Shown: positions 19,277-28,744, counted from the stretch's first letter. The stretch: 54,548 nucleotides of DNA from Prosthecobacter vanneervenii (GCF_014203095.1 NZ_JACHIG010000018.1:1-54548); one strand, 5' to 3'. Notes: generated by a model from the sequence alone, not told the origin. Translations and numbers: made by a program.

Positions 19277-21019
19277 TTAGAAGATGTCCGGCTCCGGCAC
19301 CGCTGGACCATGCTGCAGGAAGTCAAAATCCGCACCTTGGTCCGCCTGTGTGACATGTTCGACAAACAGCTTCGCATAGCCGCGGTGGTAGCGCTGCGGT
19401 GCGGGCTTCCAGGCGGCCCGGCGCTTTTCCAGCTCCTCTTCACTGACGTGCAGATGCAGCTTCCGGTTCGGCACATCCAACTCGATCAGGTCGCCAGTCT
19501 TCACCAACGCCAGAGGTCCGCCCACCGCGCTCTCCGGCGCGATGTGCAGCACGCATGCCCCGTAGCTCGTTCCGCTCATGCGGCAGTCGCTCAGGCGCAC
19601 CATGTCACGGATCCCCTGCATGATCAGCTTCTTCGGAATGGGGAGCTGCCCCCACTCTGGCATGCCCGGCGCGCCCACAGGGCCTGCATTGCGCAAAATG
19701 AGAACGGTGTCTTTCGTCACATCCAGATCCATGTCGTCGATGTGCTTTTTCATCTCCGCATAGCTGTCATACACCAGTGCCGGTCCCGTGTGCGTGCAGA
19801 GCTCTTTCGTCGCCGCCGCATGTTTGATCACTGCACCATCCGGACACAGATTCCCCCGCAGGATCGCCGTGCCGCCATCCGGCTGCAATGCGTTGGCGGG
19901 GGTGCGAATCACATCTTCGTTGTGAATGATCGCGTCCTCGATGTCTTCGCCCAGCGTCTTGCCGGTGATCGTCGGCACATCCGTGTGCAGCAGCTCGCGC
20001 ATGCCGTTCAGCAACGCCCGCAGACCGCCGGCCAGGAAGAACTCCTCCATCAAATACTTGCCCGCAGGCCGCATGTTGGCCAGCAGCGGAATCTTGCGGC
20101 TGATCTCGTCAAACTTCTCCAGCGGCAGCTTGATCCCCAGGCGTCCGGCCATCGCCACCAGATGCACGATCGCATTCGTGCTGCCGCCCAACGCCATGTC
20201 CACCGCGATCGCATTTTCAAATGAGCGCTCGCTCACAATGCCCGACGGCTTGCGGTCCAGCCACACGTTCTCCACGATCTGCCGCCCCGCCGCCGCCGCG
20301 ATACGCGTATGCGCACTGTCCACCGCAGGAATGGACGAAGCTCCCGGAATGCAAAGCCCCAGCGTCTCAGCCAGAGCCGTCAGCGTGCTCGCCGTTCCCA
20401 TCGTCATGCAATGTCCCGGACTGCGCGCGATGCCGTCCTCGATCTCGCACCACTGCTCCCAGCTAAGATTGCCCGCACGCTTTTCATCCCAGTACTTCCA
20501 CACATCGCTGCCGCTGCCCAGTGTGTCACCGCGCCAGTTGCCCTTGATCATCGGCCCGCACGGCATGTAGATCACTGGGATGTCCATGCTGAAAGCGCCC
20601 ATCAGCAGCCCCGGCGTGGACTTGTCACAGCCACCCAGCAGCACCGCTCCGTCGATCGGATTTGCCCGCAGCATCTCCTCCGTCTCCATCGCCAGGAAAT
20701 TGCGGTGAAACATAGCCGTCGGCTTCGTCAGCATTTCGCCCACGGACATCACTGGGATCTCCATCGGATGCCCGCCCGCCTGAAAGATGCCCCGCTTCAC
20801 CGCATCCGCCGTCAGGCGCAGGTGCATATGGCACGAATTCAGATCACTCCACGTGTTCAGGATCCCGATCACCGGCTTGCCCACAATATCCTCACTCCCC
20901 CACCCCGCCTGCTTGGCACGGGAGCGGTGTCCAAAGGACCTGAGCTCATCTCGGCCATACCAGCGCCAGGAACGAAGTTGCTCAGGAGTTTTGCGAGTGG
21001 GGGTGGTTGCGGTGGACAT
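19277..21019 (-). CDS. IlvD/Edd-family sugar-acid dehydratase (pentonate-type)
   Basis: 580 aa from ATG 21019 (MSTATTPTRK). Three cysteines fit [2Fe-2S] ligands: C63 in SDLNSCHMHL, C131 in LLGGCDKSTP and C204 in SPGHCMTMGTAST. The C-terminal motif SDCRMSGTSYGAC carries the Ser expected to act as the base. The opening LRSWRWYGRDELRSFGHRSR and the length near 580 residues match the L-arabinonate/D-xylonate dehydratase branch better than the 550-620 aa dihydroxy-acid dehydratases of valine synthesis. The reaction would be loss of water from a C5 or C6 aldonic acid to a 2-keto-3-deoxy acid, in the cytosol. No branched-chain amino-acid genes are nearby, which also favours a sugar role. A longer in-frame stretch to 21193 is rejected as unrelated low-complexity sequence. 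Confidence 0.88.
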   Translation of the reverse strand: MSTATTPTRKTPEQLRSWRWYGRDELRSFGHRSRAKQAGWGSEDIVGKPVIGILNTWSDLNSCHMHLRLTADAVKRGIFQAGGHPMEIPVMSVGEMLTKPTAMFHRNFLAMETEEMLRANPIDGAVLLGGCDKSTPGLLMGAFSMDIPVIYMPCGPMIKGNWRGDTLGSGSDVWKYWDEKRAGNLSWEQWCEIEDGIARSPGHCMTMGTASTLTALAETLGLCIPGASSIPAVDSAHTRIAAAAGRQIVENVWLDRKPSGIVSERSFENAIAVDMALGGSTNAIVHLVAMAGRLGIKLPLEKFDEISRKIPLLANMRPAGKYLMEEFFLAGGLRALLNGMRELLHTDVPTITGKTLGEDIEDAIIHNEDVIRTPANALQPDGGTAILRGNLCPDGAVIKHAAATKELCTHTGPALVYDSYAEMKKHIDDMDLDVTKDTVLILRNAGPVGAPGMPEWGQLPIPKKLIMQGIRDMVRLSDCRMSGTSYGACVLHIAPESAVGGPLALVKTGDLIELDVPNRKLHLHVSEEELEKRRAAWKPAPQRYHRGYAKLFVEHVTQADQGADFDFLQHGPAVPEPDIF

Positions 21020-21055
21020 TGGAGTAAAGATTAACAAGAGGGATTTCGTCTGGTC

Positions 21056-21100
21056 AAATCGTCCTCGTCCTCCTACTCGAACTCGTCCTCGATCAAATCG
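21056..21100. repeat. Degenerate CTCNNN hexamer array
   Basis: Between two divergent genes, five hexamers run in tandem at 21064-21093: CTCGTC, CTCCTA, CTCGAA, CTCGTC, CTCGAT. Each begins with CTC, and the array is flanked on both sides by AAATCG (21056-21061 and 21095-21100). It sits in the shared promoter region of the dehydratase and the cytochrome protein. Whether it regulates either is unknown. Confidence 0.55.
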
Positions 21101-21195
21101 CTCCCTCCAAACCCAAGCGTCCGATTCCACCCAAACCCTGTCCGACATCACCCTTGTCCTTTCTTCGTAGCTTCTGCTACAAACAGTCCTCAATC

Positions 21196-24100
21196 ATGCG
21201 CCCGTTCCTTTTCCTTCCGCTGCTCCTCCTCACCTCCCACCTCCTTGCAGCAGGCAAAGAGCTCGAAGGCGAGCGCGCCGCCGCCACCACCGTCTGCCCC
21301 ACGCCCGAGGAAGCCCGCGCCAAAATGTCCGTGCCCGAGGGCTACGAGGTCCGCTGCTTTGCTCACGAGCCCATGGTGCAAAATCCCGTCGCCATGACCT
21401 GGGACCACCGAGGCCGACTCTGGGTTGTCGAGGCCTACGAATACCCCCTCGGCACGCCCCTCCCAGAAGACCAGCGCCCCTACGGCGGCGTGGCCAAGGA
21501 CGATCAATACCACCCCATGCCGAAACTCGGCGAAAAAATCCCCCGCGACCGCGTCATCATCCTCGAAGACACCGACAACGACGGCACCGCCGACAAACGC
21601 ACCGTCTTCGTCGAAGGCCTCAATCTCGCCAGCGCCATCATCTGCGGAGACAACGGCATCTACGTCGGCCAGCAGCCCCACCTCATCCACTTCCGCGATG
21701 ACGATGGCGACGACAAACCCGACGCCTGGCGCGTCGTCCTCACCGGCTTTGGCCGTGAAGACACCCACGAACTCGTCAACAGCTTCACCTGGGGCCCCGA
21801 CGGCTGGCTCTACATGACCCACGGCGTCTTCACCAACAGCAAAGTTCGCCGCCCCGGCCAGCCCGAAAGCGAAGGCTTCAAATTCGACGCCGGCATCGGC
21901 CGCGCCCGCCCAAGTAACGGGGGCATTCCTGCCCCCAAAGAATCCCCCGCCCCCTCCTGGGAATTCGAAGTCTTCGCCGACGGCACCAGCAATCCCTGGG
22001 GCTGCGACTACGACGCCGCCGGCAACTTCTTCGTCAGCGCCTGCGTCATCGACCACTTCTTCCACATGGCCCCCGGTGGCATCTACACCCGCCAGGGCGG
22101 CGCCCCCGAGAACCCCTACGCCTACGAACTCCTCCCCAGCATCGTAAAACATAAGCACTTCCGCGCCGCCTACGCCGGCATCCAGATCTACCAGGGCGGC
22201 CGCTACCCCGCCGACACCCACGGCCACGCCTTCATCGGCAACATCCACGACAACGCCATCCACGAAGAAGTCCTCACCCCCGTCGGCGCCACCTTCAAAT
22301 GCGAACCCCGCCGCGACTTCCTCCGCGCCAACAACGGCTGGTTCCGCCCCGTCAGCACTCAGACCGGCCCCGACGGCTTCCTCTGGATCATGGACTGGTG
22401 CGACAAATACCCCTGCTACCAAAACGCCAAAGCCAATCCCGAAGGCGTGGACCGCGAACGTGGCCGCATCTGGCGCATCGTCCTCAAGGACGACAAATCC
22501 AAAACCACGCGCGAACAAACCGACCTCAACCTCAAAACCCTACCCACCCCCGATCTCGTCAAAACCCTGGCGCATCCCAACAATTGGATGCGCCGCATGG
22601 CGAGAAGGATGCTGGTGGAAAATGTGACGGCACCTCAAAATAACGAAATCCAGTCGGCATTGGAGCAAGCAATCAAGAAGGCAGCAGTGCCCTCTCTGAA
22701 AATCGAAACTATGTGGACACTGGGTTCATTTGGATATGCCAAACGCATTTTCAGCCCTTCCACCTCATTTGGTTCATTTCGCTTCTCCTCTGAAATCGCC
22801 CGCTCCCTAGCCAAGGATCCAAGCGAATTTGTAAGAGCTAATTTTGTTCGAAGTCAAACCCGTACGAACCCTGATTCGTTTGGAGTTGAAACTAAAATTG
22901 ATGAGTTCGAAAACTTGCTGGCAGATTCCTCTGCCTCTGTCAGATCCCAGGCGATTGTGATGTTCCGTGACATGTTTAGTACAGCCCCTCTGACACTTGA
23001 AGCTGCTTTACTCTCAACTCCCTTTGGTTTCGACTCCATGGAGGACATCAAAAGGCTTCTAAAGTCTCTGCTAGTTGCCAACAAAAACCCTGGTGATTCT
23101 TTGATCCAGTTTCAGGCATGGCAGGCGATATCATCACTCGTAGCTAATGACAGTGCTGGCGAATTCATGGCTTGGTATGCGGCTATCGCACCTGAGTCAC
23201 AGCCCCTCTCTCTTGCCCTCACCCACAAAGCCATGCGCCGCCTCTGCGACACCCGCAAGCCCGAGAACCTCGACCTCGCCATCGCTTTCTGCGACAAAAT
23301 CTCCGCCCACGACATCCTCCTCGCCCACGCCCTCGGCGGCCTCGTCAAGGGCCAGGATAGCGGTGTCATCAAGCCCACCAAAGACGTCTCCGCCAGCCTC
23401 GCCAAATGGCGTGCCCACGCCAACGCAGACATCCGCAAGCACGGCCAGACCCTCGCCGTCCTCTGGGGCGATGAAGCCGCCCTGCAGGAAACCATCACTG
23501 CCCTGCGCGACACCACCAAGCCCGAAAAAGAGCGCGTCGCCCTGCTCCAGTCCATTGTCAAAGTGAAGTCGGACACCGTCAAAAAGGCGCTGCTTCTCAT
23601 CCTCACCGAGAGCACCTCTCCCGCTCTCTCCGTCGCCGCCATCCGCGCCGCCGCAGACTTCGGCAGCGATGACTTCATCTCTCCGCTGCTCTCCGTAGCG
23701 CAAACCTCCGCCTCACACCGCGATGCGCAAGCCAGAGGCCTCCTCTACAACGCCGCCATTGAGGCACTCTGCAGCCGCACCCCATGGATTCACACCCTGC
23801 TCGATGCCATCGGCGAAGGCAAAGTCAGCGCCGCAGGCTTCCCCGCTCCCGTCCGCCGCGCCCTCGCCACCAGCCAGGACACCGCCACCCGCAATCACGC
23901 CTCCAAGGTCCTCGGTGCCTGGCAGGACTCTTCCGACGATGTGAAAGTCCTCATCGCGAAAAAGAAACAAGCCTGTCTCACCGGCGAGCCCGACCTCGCC
24001 AATGGCAAGCTCCTCTTCACCGCCACCTGCATGGTCTGCCACGAGTTCCACGGCGGCGGCCAGAAAGTCGGCCCAGACCTCATTGGCAGCGGCCGCAGCA

Positions 24101-24900
24101 ATCTCGACGCCATCCTCGCCAACGTCATCGACCCCAATCAGATCATCGGCAATGGCTACGAAAACTTCACGCTCAGCACCAAGGACGGCCGCACCCTCGC
24201 CGGTCGCGTTGTCGAAGACACTCCCAGCCACGTCAAACTCCTCGGCGCAGGCGGTGCCTCCCAGATCGTCCCACGCAATCAGGTCGCCACTCTGACCAAC
24301 ACCAAACAAAGCCTCATGCCCATGGGCTTCGGCAATCTCCCCGACACCGCCTTCCGCGACCTCATCTGGTACGTCCTCGCCCCGCCGGATGAAGGCCCTC
24401 TGACCAAGGAGAAAAAGGAACTGCTGATCAAAGGCGTCGAAGACATCGCCCCCGCAAAATCGAAGGGCAACAGCTCCCGCACCATCGACTGGGAAAGCGT
24501 CAACCTCTGGAACCCCGCATGGACCGTCAGCGCCCCCGACTTCGAGCGCACCCCCATGAAGCTCAGCGAATACTACGGCCGCAAAAACGTCCTCCTCATC
24601 CACCCCTTCCCCGACAAAAAAACACCCGCCAGTTTCGAGCGCACCCTCAAGATCGAGCCCGGCAAAACCAAACTCACCGCCACAGTCGCCGCCGATGATC
24701 GCGGCGACTGGACCGCCAAGGCCGTCATCAATGGCGAAGTCGTCAAAGAACTCACCGTAGACCACGAAAAGCCCCGCTGGAAAACCATCGAACTCGACCT
24801 CTCAAAATTCACCGGCCAGGAAATCACCCTCCGCCTCGAAGCCCATGCCAACGGCTGGAACATGGAGTTCGCCTACTGGGGCGGCATCACGCTGGAGTAA
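21196..24900 (+). CDS. PVC-type secreted propeller/HEAT/cytochrome c protein (membrane-bound dehydrogenase type)
   Basis: 1234 aa from ATG 21196, which gives the signal peptide MRPFLFLPLLLLTSHLLAA. Residues about 40-430 form a propeller domain typical of PVC 'membrane-bound dehydrogenase' proteins (VPEGYEVRCFAHEP, DNDGTADKRTVF, WGPDGWLYMTHG, WIMDWCDKYPC). A HEAT-like helical region follows (about 445-920), then a cytochrome c module with C945-M-V-C948-H949 and its GPDL segment, and a C-terminal beta-sandwich. Such proteins are taken to oxidise sugars or alcohols in the periplasm and pass electrons to haem; direct proof is scarce. Two oddities: a palindrome sits in frame at 21919-21936, and the helical region at about 22600-23210 is far poorer in GC than the rest. 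It diverges from the sugar-acid dehydratase. Confidence 0.9.
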   Translation: MRPFLFLPLLLLTSHLLAAGKELEGERAAATTVCPTPEEARAKMSVPEGYEVRCFAHEPMVQNPVAMTWDHRGRLWVVEAYEYPLGTPLPEDQRPYGGVAKDDQYHPMPKLGEKIPRDRVIILEDTDNDGTADKRTVFVEGLNLASAIICGDNGIYVGQQPHLIHFRDDDGDDKPDAWRVVLTGFGREDTHELVNSFTWGPDGWLYMTHGVFTNSKVRRPGQPESEGFKFDAGIGRARPSNGGIPAPKESPAPSWEFEVFADGTSNPWGCDYDAAGNFFVSACVIDHFFHMAPGGIYTRQGGAPENPYAYELLPSIVKHKHFRAAYAGIQIYQGGRYPADTHGHAFIGNIHDNAIHEEVLTPVGATFKCEPRRDFLRANNGWFRPVSTQTGPDGFLWIMDWCDKYPCYQNAKANPEGVDRERGRIWRIVLKDDKSKTTREQTDLNLKTLPTPDLVKTLAHPNNWMRRMARRMLVENVTAPQNNEIQSALEQAIKKAAVPSLKIETMWTLGSFGYAKRIFSPSTSFGSFRFSSEIARSLAKDPSEFVRANFVRSQTRTNPDSFGVETKIDEFENLLADSSASVRSQAIVMFRDMFSTAPLTLEAALLSTPFGFDSMEDIKRLLKSLLVANKNPGDSLIQFQAWQAISSLVANDSAGEFMAWYAAIAPESQPLSLALTHKAMRRLCDTRKPENLDLAIAFCDKISAHDILLAHALGGLVKGQDSGVIKPTKDVSASLAKWRAHANADIRKHGQTLAVLWGDEAALQETITALRDTTKPEKERVALLQSIVKVKSDTVKKALLLILTESTSPALSVAAIRAAADFGSDDFISPLLSVAQTSASHRDAQARGLLYNAAIEALCSRTPWIHTLLDAIGEGKVSAAGFPAPVRRALATSQDTATRNHASKVLGAWQDSSDDVKVLIAKKKQACLTGEPDLANGKLLFTATCMVCHEFHGGGQKVGPDLIGSGRSNLDAILANVIDPNQIIGNGYENFTLSTKDGRTLAGRVVEDTPSHVKLLGAGGASQIVPRNQVATLTNTKQSLMPMGFGNLPDTAFRDLIWYVLAPPDEGPLTKEKKELLIKGVEDIAPAKSKGNSSRTIDWESVNLWNPAWTVSAPDFERTPMKLSEYYGRKNVLLIHPFPDKKTPASFERTLKIEPGKTKLTATVAADDRGDWTAKAVINGEVVKELTVDHEKPRWKTIELDLSKFTGQEITLRLEAHANGWNMEFAYWGGITLE
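21919..21936. repeat. REP-like palindrome inside a coding sequence
   Basis: GGGGGCA (21919-21925), loop TTCC (21926-21929), TGCCCCC (21930-21936): a perfect 7-bp stem within the cytochrome gene. It encodes residues around SNGGIPAPK (about 240-249), between propeller segments, so it would sit in a surface loop. The arm-TTCC-arm form resembles the elements at 1575-1593 and 34130-34148. Confidence 0.5.
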
Positions 24901-24911
24901 TGCAGAGCTGA

Positions 24912-25310
24912 CTAAACAGCTTGCTTTAGTTTGGACTTACCCACGGGTGCAGCTCTTCGTTTGGGAGGAAGAATTTGAATGCCTTGAACAGACGATTTTT
25001 CTTTCTTGGAAGCCTGTTTCCGCTTCAGCAGCCACTGGATGAGTGAGTGGGAAGACTCCGCCGAGCCCTTCTTGGCCAGCAAACCTTTGACGCTGATGTC
25101 CTCATCAAGAGCAGGCCAGTGAATCCCCGAACCGCCACCGATGAGCCGATAAGCCCGCCGCTCGGCCTTCGTGGCAAACCGCAGGCGTGGAAACAAAGCG
25201 GTCGGCACCACAATTTGCCGCCCTCCCTCAAGCAGCACATGCAGCACTTCCCCCTCAAAGGAAACCTTCAAGGCTTTGGGCGCATCAAGATCAGGATTCA
25301 AAGTGCTCAT
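24912..25310 (-). CDS. DUF2442 protein (partner of DUF4160)
   Basis: 132 aa from ATG 25310. The core matches DUF2442: ALKVSFEGEVLHVLLEGGRQIVVPTALFPRL, then a RLIGGGSGIHWPALDEDISVKGLL ending, about residues 10-80. The C-terminal 50 residues are Lys-rich and unusual for the family. Its first 20 bp overlap the end of the DUF4160 gene, so the two are one operon. DUF4160-DUF2442 pairs recur in bacteria and are treated as possible toxin-antitoxin modules; activity is not proven. Length and fold suggest a small soluble cytosolic protein. Confidence 0.8.
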   Translation of the reverse strand: MSTLNPDLDAPKALKVSFEGEVLHVLLEGGRQIVVPTALFPRLRFATKAERRAYRLIGGGSGIHWPALDEDISVKGLLAKKGSAESSHSLIQWLLKRKQASKKEKSSVQGIQILPPKRRAAPVGKSKLKQAV

Positions 25311-25527
25311 TCCAGCGCTGAATAATAGCTTGTTTATTTCGGGATACAATACGTTCGATTCTCCGGATCTCTGCCGCACCAAACCCTCCTGATGATGCCA
25401 GTTTTACCGGCTCCAGCCAGAATTTGGCCTCTTTGTTTTCGCGCTCGACATGCACATGCACAGGTTCATTGCCCTCGTCTGAATAGAAAAACAGGCGATA
25501 AGGGCCGCTTTGGAGCACAACGGGCAT
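25291..25527 (-). CDS. DUF4160 protein
   Basis: 78 aa from ATG 25527 (MPVVLQSGPYRLFFYS). The sequence is diagnostic of DUF4160: RLFFYSDEGNEPVHVHVERENKEAKFWLEPV with the HVHV core, then the C-terminal helix RNKQAIIQRWNEHFE. The conserved EP.HVHV stretch suggests metal or nucleic-acid binding, but no biochemical role is established. It is the upstream gene of the DUF4160/DUF2442 pair and diverges from the S41 protease, with 82 bp between starts. Confidence 0.85.
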   Translation of the reverse strand: MPVVLQSGPYRLFFYSDEGNEPVHVHVERENKEAKFWLEPVKLASSGGFGAAEIRRIERIVSRNKQAIIQRWNEHFES

Positions 25528-25609
25528 GCAAAACCTTTGATGGAAACTACACCTCTGACAAGCCCGAGTTTCTTCTGTGCAAGTGCCCGAAATCATGCAG
25601 GGTGCGGCC

Positions 25610-27037
25610 ATGCGTCGTGCCCCCGCACTCCTCTCCATCCTGGCCGCCAGCGTGAGTCTTCACGCCGCGCCTCCGTCTCCTGCACCGGCCCCCGCTGCAC
25701 CCGCCGCGACGACGCCCCCTCCCACCAAGCCAGCGGCCAAACCGGCAGACTCCAAGCCAGCCGCTCCCAAATCCGAGGCCAAGACACCCGCCGCACCTCC
25801 GGTCAAGCCCCCGCCGGAAGACGCCTACACCCAGATGGAGATGCTCACCCGTGCCATGGAAATGGTGCGGCAAAACTACGTGGACGAGTCCAAGATCACC
25901 TACGCCGAGCTCGTCGAGGGCGCGCTGGAGGGCATGCTCCACCGCCTGGACCCGCACTGCGAATACATGGGCAAGTCTCTCTTTGAGGACATGCAGCGCG
26001 AGCAGAGCGACACCTCAGAGGGCATCGGCATCACCATCGCCCTGCGTCAGAATATTCTCACCATCATCACCGTGCGCGAGGACGGCCCCGCTTCCGCTGC
26101 AGGCGTCCTCTCCGGCGACCAGCTCGTGCGCATCAATGATGTGCTTACAGACTCCGTCGGCGTCGCCGAGGCCATGCAGCTCCTCCAGGGAAAGACCGGC
26201 GAGGAGGTCCGCCTCACCGTCCGCCGCCCAGGGACCAAGCAGTTCCTCGAGTTCAAGGTGAAGCACGAAACCCTGGCCGAAACTTCCGTGCACGATCCCA
26301 TGCTGCTCTCCTCCAAAATGGCGGGCGACTACAAGATCGGCTACATGCGCATCTCCCAGTTCAACCAGCCCACCGCACGCGAGATGAGCAAGGCGCTCGA
26401 TGATCTCGAAAAGCAGGGCATGAAGGCCTTCGTGCTCGACCTGCGAAACAACCCCGGCGGCCTCGTGGACAGCGCCGTGGCCGTCTGCGGCGAGTTCCTC
26501 CCCGAAGGCACCGTCGTCGTTACCACCGAGGGCCGCGTCGCCTCTCAAAATCCACCGCCCTTCCGCACACCCGCTCGCAATGGCAAAGAGCCGCGCAAAT
26601 ACCCCATCGCCGTCCTCATCAATCAAGGCAGCGCCAGCGCCTCCGAGCTCACCGCCGGCGCGCTGCAGGACCTCAAGCGCGCCATCATTGTGGGCACCAC
26701 CAGCTTTGGCAAAGGCAGCGTGCAGACCATCCTGCCCATGAAAAACGGGGCCGCCATGCGTCTCACCACCGCCAAGTATTACACCCCCAGCCATCGCACC
26801 ATTCACGAAGCCGGAGTCGAGCCCAACATCATCTCCGCCCTCACTTCTGAAGAGGAGCTCCGCATCGCCAAATGGCGCGCCTCCCACGGCACCGGCGAAG
26901 CTGCCGCCCTGGAGCTCGCCAGTCTCGGTGACAAGCAGCTCGAGCGCGCCGTGGACTCCCTCAAAGGCGTCCTCGTCTTCGACGCCTTCGTCGCCCCCGC
27001 TCTCGCACCCGCCGCCAAGCCCCTCGAAAACCGCTAG
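25610..27037 (+). CDS. C-terminal processing protease (S41, CtpA/Prc-like)
   Basis: 475 aa from ATG 25610 (MRRAPALLSI...); ATG 25595 and GTG 25577 are in frame but spoil the signal peptide. A Pro/Ala/Lys-rich linker (about 20-70) follows the signal. The N-terminal S41 helix region carries YVDESKITYAELVEGALEGML. A PDZ domain (about 130-215) includes GIGITI and VLSGDQLVRINDV. In the catalytic domain the nucleophile is S343 in QGSASASE and the general base K368 in SFGKGSVQ, exactly 25 residues apart as in Prc and CtpA. It cuts periplasmic proteins near their C termini. Only the first half of the family's larger members is present, so this is the short CtpA type. Confidence 0.94.
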   Translation: MRRAPALLSILAASVSLHAAPPSPAPAPAAPAATTPPPTKPAAKPADSKPAAPKSEAKTPAAPPVKPPPEDAYTQMEMLTRAMEMVRQNYVDESKITYAELVEGALEGMLHRLDPHCEYMGKSLFEDMQREQSDTSEGIGITIALRQNILTIITVREDGPASAAGVLSGDQLVRINDVLTDSVGVAEAMQLLQGKTGEEVRLTVRRPGTKQFLEFKVKHETLAETSVHDPMLLSSKMAGDYKIGYMRISQFNQPTAREMSKALDDLEKQGMKAFVLDLRNNPGGLVDSAVAVCGEFLPEGTVVVTTEGRVASQNPPPFRTPARNGKEPRKYPIAVLINQGSASASELTAGALQDLKRAIIVGTTSFGKGSVQTILPMKNGAAMRLTTAKYYTPSHRTIHEAGVEPNIISALTSEEELRIAKWRASHGTGEAAALELASLGDKQLERAVDSLKGVLVFDAFVAPALAPAAKPLENR

Positions 27038-27153
27038 ACCTGTTCTCGCAGAGACAGTGCAGCAGCACATGGAAGCTCGCAAAATCTTGATTCCAAAAGT
27101 ATTCTCTACGGTCTTCTAATCTCTTGCGGTGTAAATCCGCCTGTCTCTGAAGC

Positions 27154-28719
27154 CTACTCCAGCAGACCTCGCGCAATGATCGCATCCACCGGATTGTGAT
27201 CGTCTGAAAACACCACCTGGGAGCGCGGCACCGTGCCCGCCGGCACCAGCGTGCGGATCAGCTTCTCCTGCCACGATCCCGGCGTCACATACCGGTCGGT
27301 CATCAGCGCACGCACATTCTCGCGCGAGCACATCAGGATCACGTTCTGCGGTTCATCCTTGCGGTAGCCCACGCCAAAAGCCTCCACCGAGGGAAACACC
27401 TGCCGCAGCGTGGCCACCATCCCCGCCGTGAGATCCGCCTTGGGTCCGTTCACCGCCGCGATGATGTTCATCACATACACCCCCTTCGGCTCCAAGTGGT
27501 CGGCCACCAGTTGGAAAAACTCCCGCGTGGCCAGGTGCGAGGGGATCGCATGCCGCCCGTTGTACGCATCTCCAAAGATCAGATCCCACTTCTGGCCACC
27601 AGCCTGACGCAGAAACCGCCGCGCATCATCAGCATGTGCATTCACACGTGGGTACTCGTCCAGTTTGAAATACTTGCGCCCCACCTCGATCACCTGCGGA
27701 TCGATCTCCACCACGTCCACCGCCGCCTTCGGAAAATCGCGCGACACATTCTCCGGCATCCCAAACGCGCCCGCGCCGATGAAGAGCGCGCTGCTCACCT
27801 CCGCAGGCTCGCGCAGCAGCGCCAGCTTCCAGTACTCCTGGTAGGGCAGGATCAGCTCTCCGGTGTCCGGATTCATCCCGCCCTCCTGTGTGGAGTCCAG
27901 CGCCAGAGTGCGGCGCCTGTGCGGTGCCTCTCCTTCATCATAGACGCTAATGTGGTGGTAGAAAGACTCACGCTCATGGATCAAGCCGATCAGCGGCGGC
28001 CGCTCAGACGTCCCGCCCACCACTCCGGCGATCAGTCCCGCGATCAGCACCTGCACCTGCGGCCCGCCCGCTTTCTTGGCCAGGATGAAGGAGGCCACCG
28101 CCAGCAGCAGCAGCACCGCTCCAGCTCCCACAAAAATGCCGCGCACACCAAAATTCGCCAGCAGGTAAAAGCCCGACACAAACGTGCCCACAAAGCTGCC
28201 CAGAGACCCCAGCATGCTGATCGTCCCTGCGGCCATGCCCACATGAGTGTCCTTTTGCGTCAGGCTGTAAAACCGCACCGATGCCGGCGACACCGCACCC
28301 AGCAGCACCCCTGGACACGCAAACAGCACCAGCGAGATCAAGAGCGGCCCGGTGATAACTCCATACGCGCTCAGCCCCAGGCTGAAAACCATGTGCAGCG
28401 CAGGAATGAAAAGCGTCAGCACCGCAGCAGCTGCCAGCAGCCATCCGATCAGGTCCAGTGCCGGCTTCCGGTCCGCCAGCCGCCCGCCCAGATAGCCGCC
28501 TACGCTGAAGGCCACCAAGATCACTCCGATCAGCGCCGTGGAGGTGTAGATCGTGTTGCCAAAATACGGGGCCAGCAGCCGGAAGGCGCTGATCTCCACC
28601 ACCATGATCGCCGCTCCGGCAAAGAAGCACACCGCCCCTAGAAACAGACGTATTTGATGAGCGTAGGCATTCTCCACAGCAGGGGTCTCGGGAGTCTTGG
28701 GGGAAGTGGATCGTGACAT
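27154..28719 (-). CDS. Spermidine-synthase-like fusion membrane protein
   Basis: 521 aa. The N-terminal half (about 20-230) has six or seven membrane helices with MVVEISAFRLLAPYFGNTIYTSTALIGV, typical of the fused MFS/spermidine synthase group. The C-terminal half (from about 280) is a Rossmann aminopropyltransferase-type fold: ALFIGAGAFGMPE for the nucleotide loop, VDVVEIDP and DLIFGDAYNG, where spermidine synthase has its catalytic Asp. Whether it makes polyamines is uncertain; in many members the membrane half is of unknown use. It stands alone, 25 bp downstream of the lipoprotein gene on the same strand. Confidence 0.88.
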   Translation of the reverse strand: MSRSTSPKTPETPAVENAYAHQIRLFLGAVCFFAGAAIMVVEISAFRLLAPYFGNTIYTSTALIGVILVAFSVGGYLGGRLADRKPALDLIGWLLAAAAVLTLFIPALHMVFSLGLSAYGVITGPLLISLVLFACPGVLLGAVSPASVRFYSLTQKDTHVGMAAGTISMLGSLGSFVGTFVSGFYLLANFGVRGIFVGAGAVLLLLAVASFILAKKAGGPQVQVLIAGLIAGVVGGTSERPPLIGLIHERESFYHHISVYDEGEAPHRRRTLALDSTQEGGMNPDTGELILPYQEYWKLALLREPAEVSSALFIGAGAFGMPENVSRDFPKAAVDVVEIDPQVIEVGRKYFKLDEYPRVNAHADDARRFLRQAGGQKWDLIFGDAYNGRHAIPSHLATREFFQLVADHLEPKGVYVMNIIAAVNGPKADLTAGMVATLRQVFPSVEAFGVGYRKDEPQNVILMCSRENVRALMTDRYVTPGSWQEKLIRTLVPAGTVPRSQVVFSDDHNPVDAIIARGLLE

Positions 28720-28744
28720 GGGATTGCTGGCGCGGTTGGGCCGT

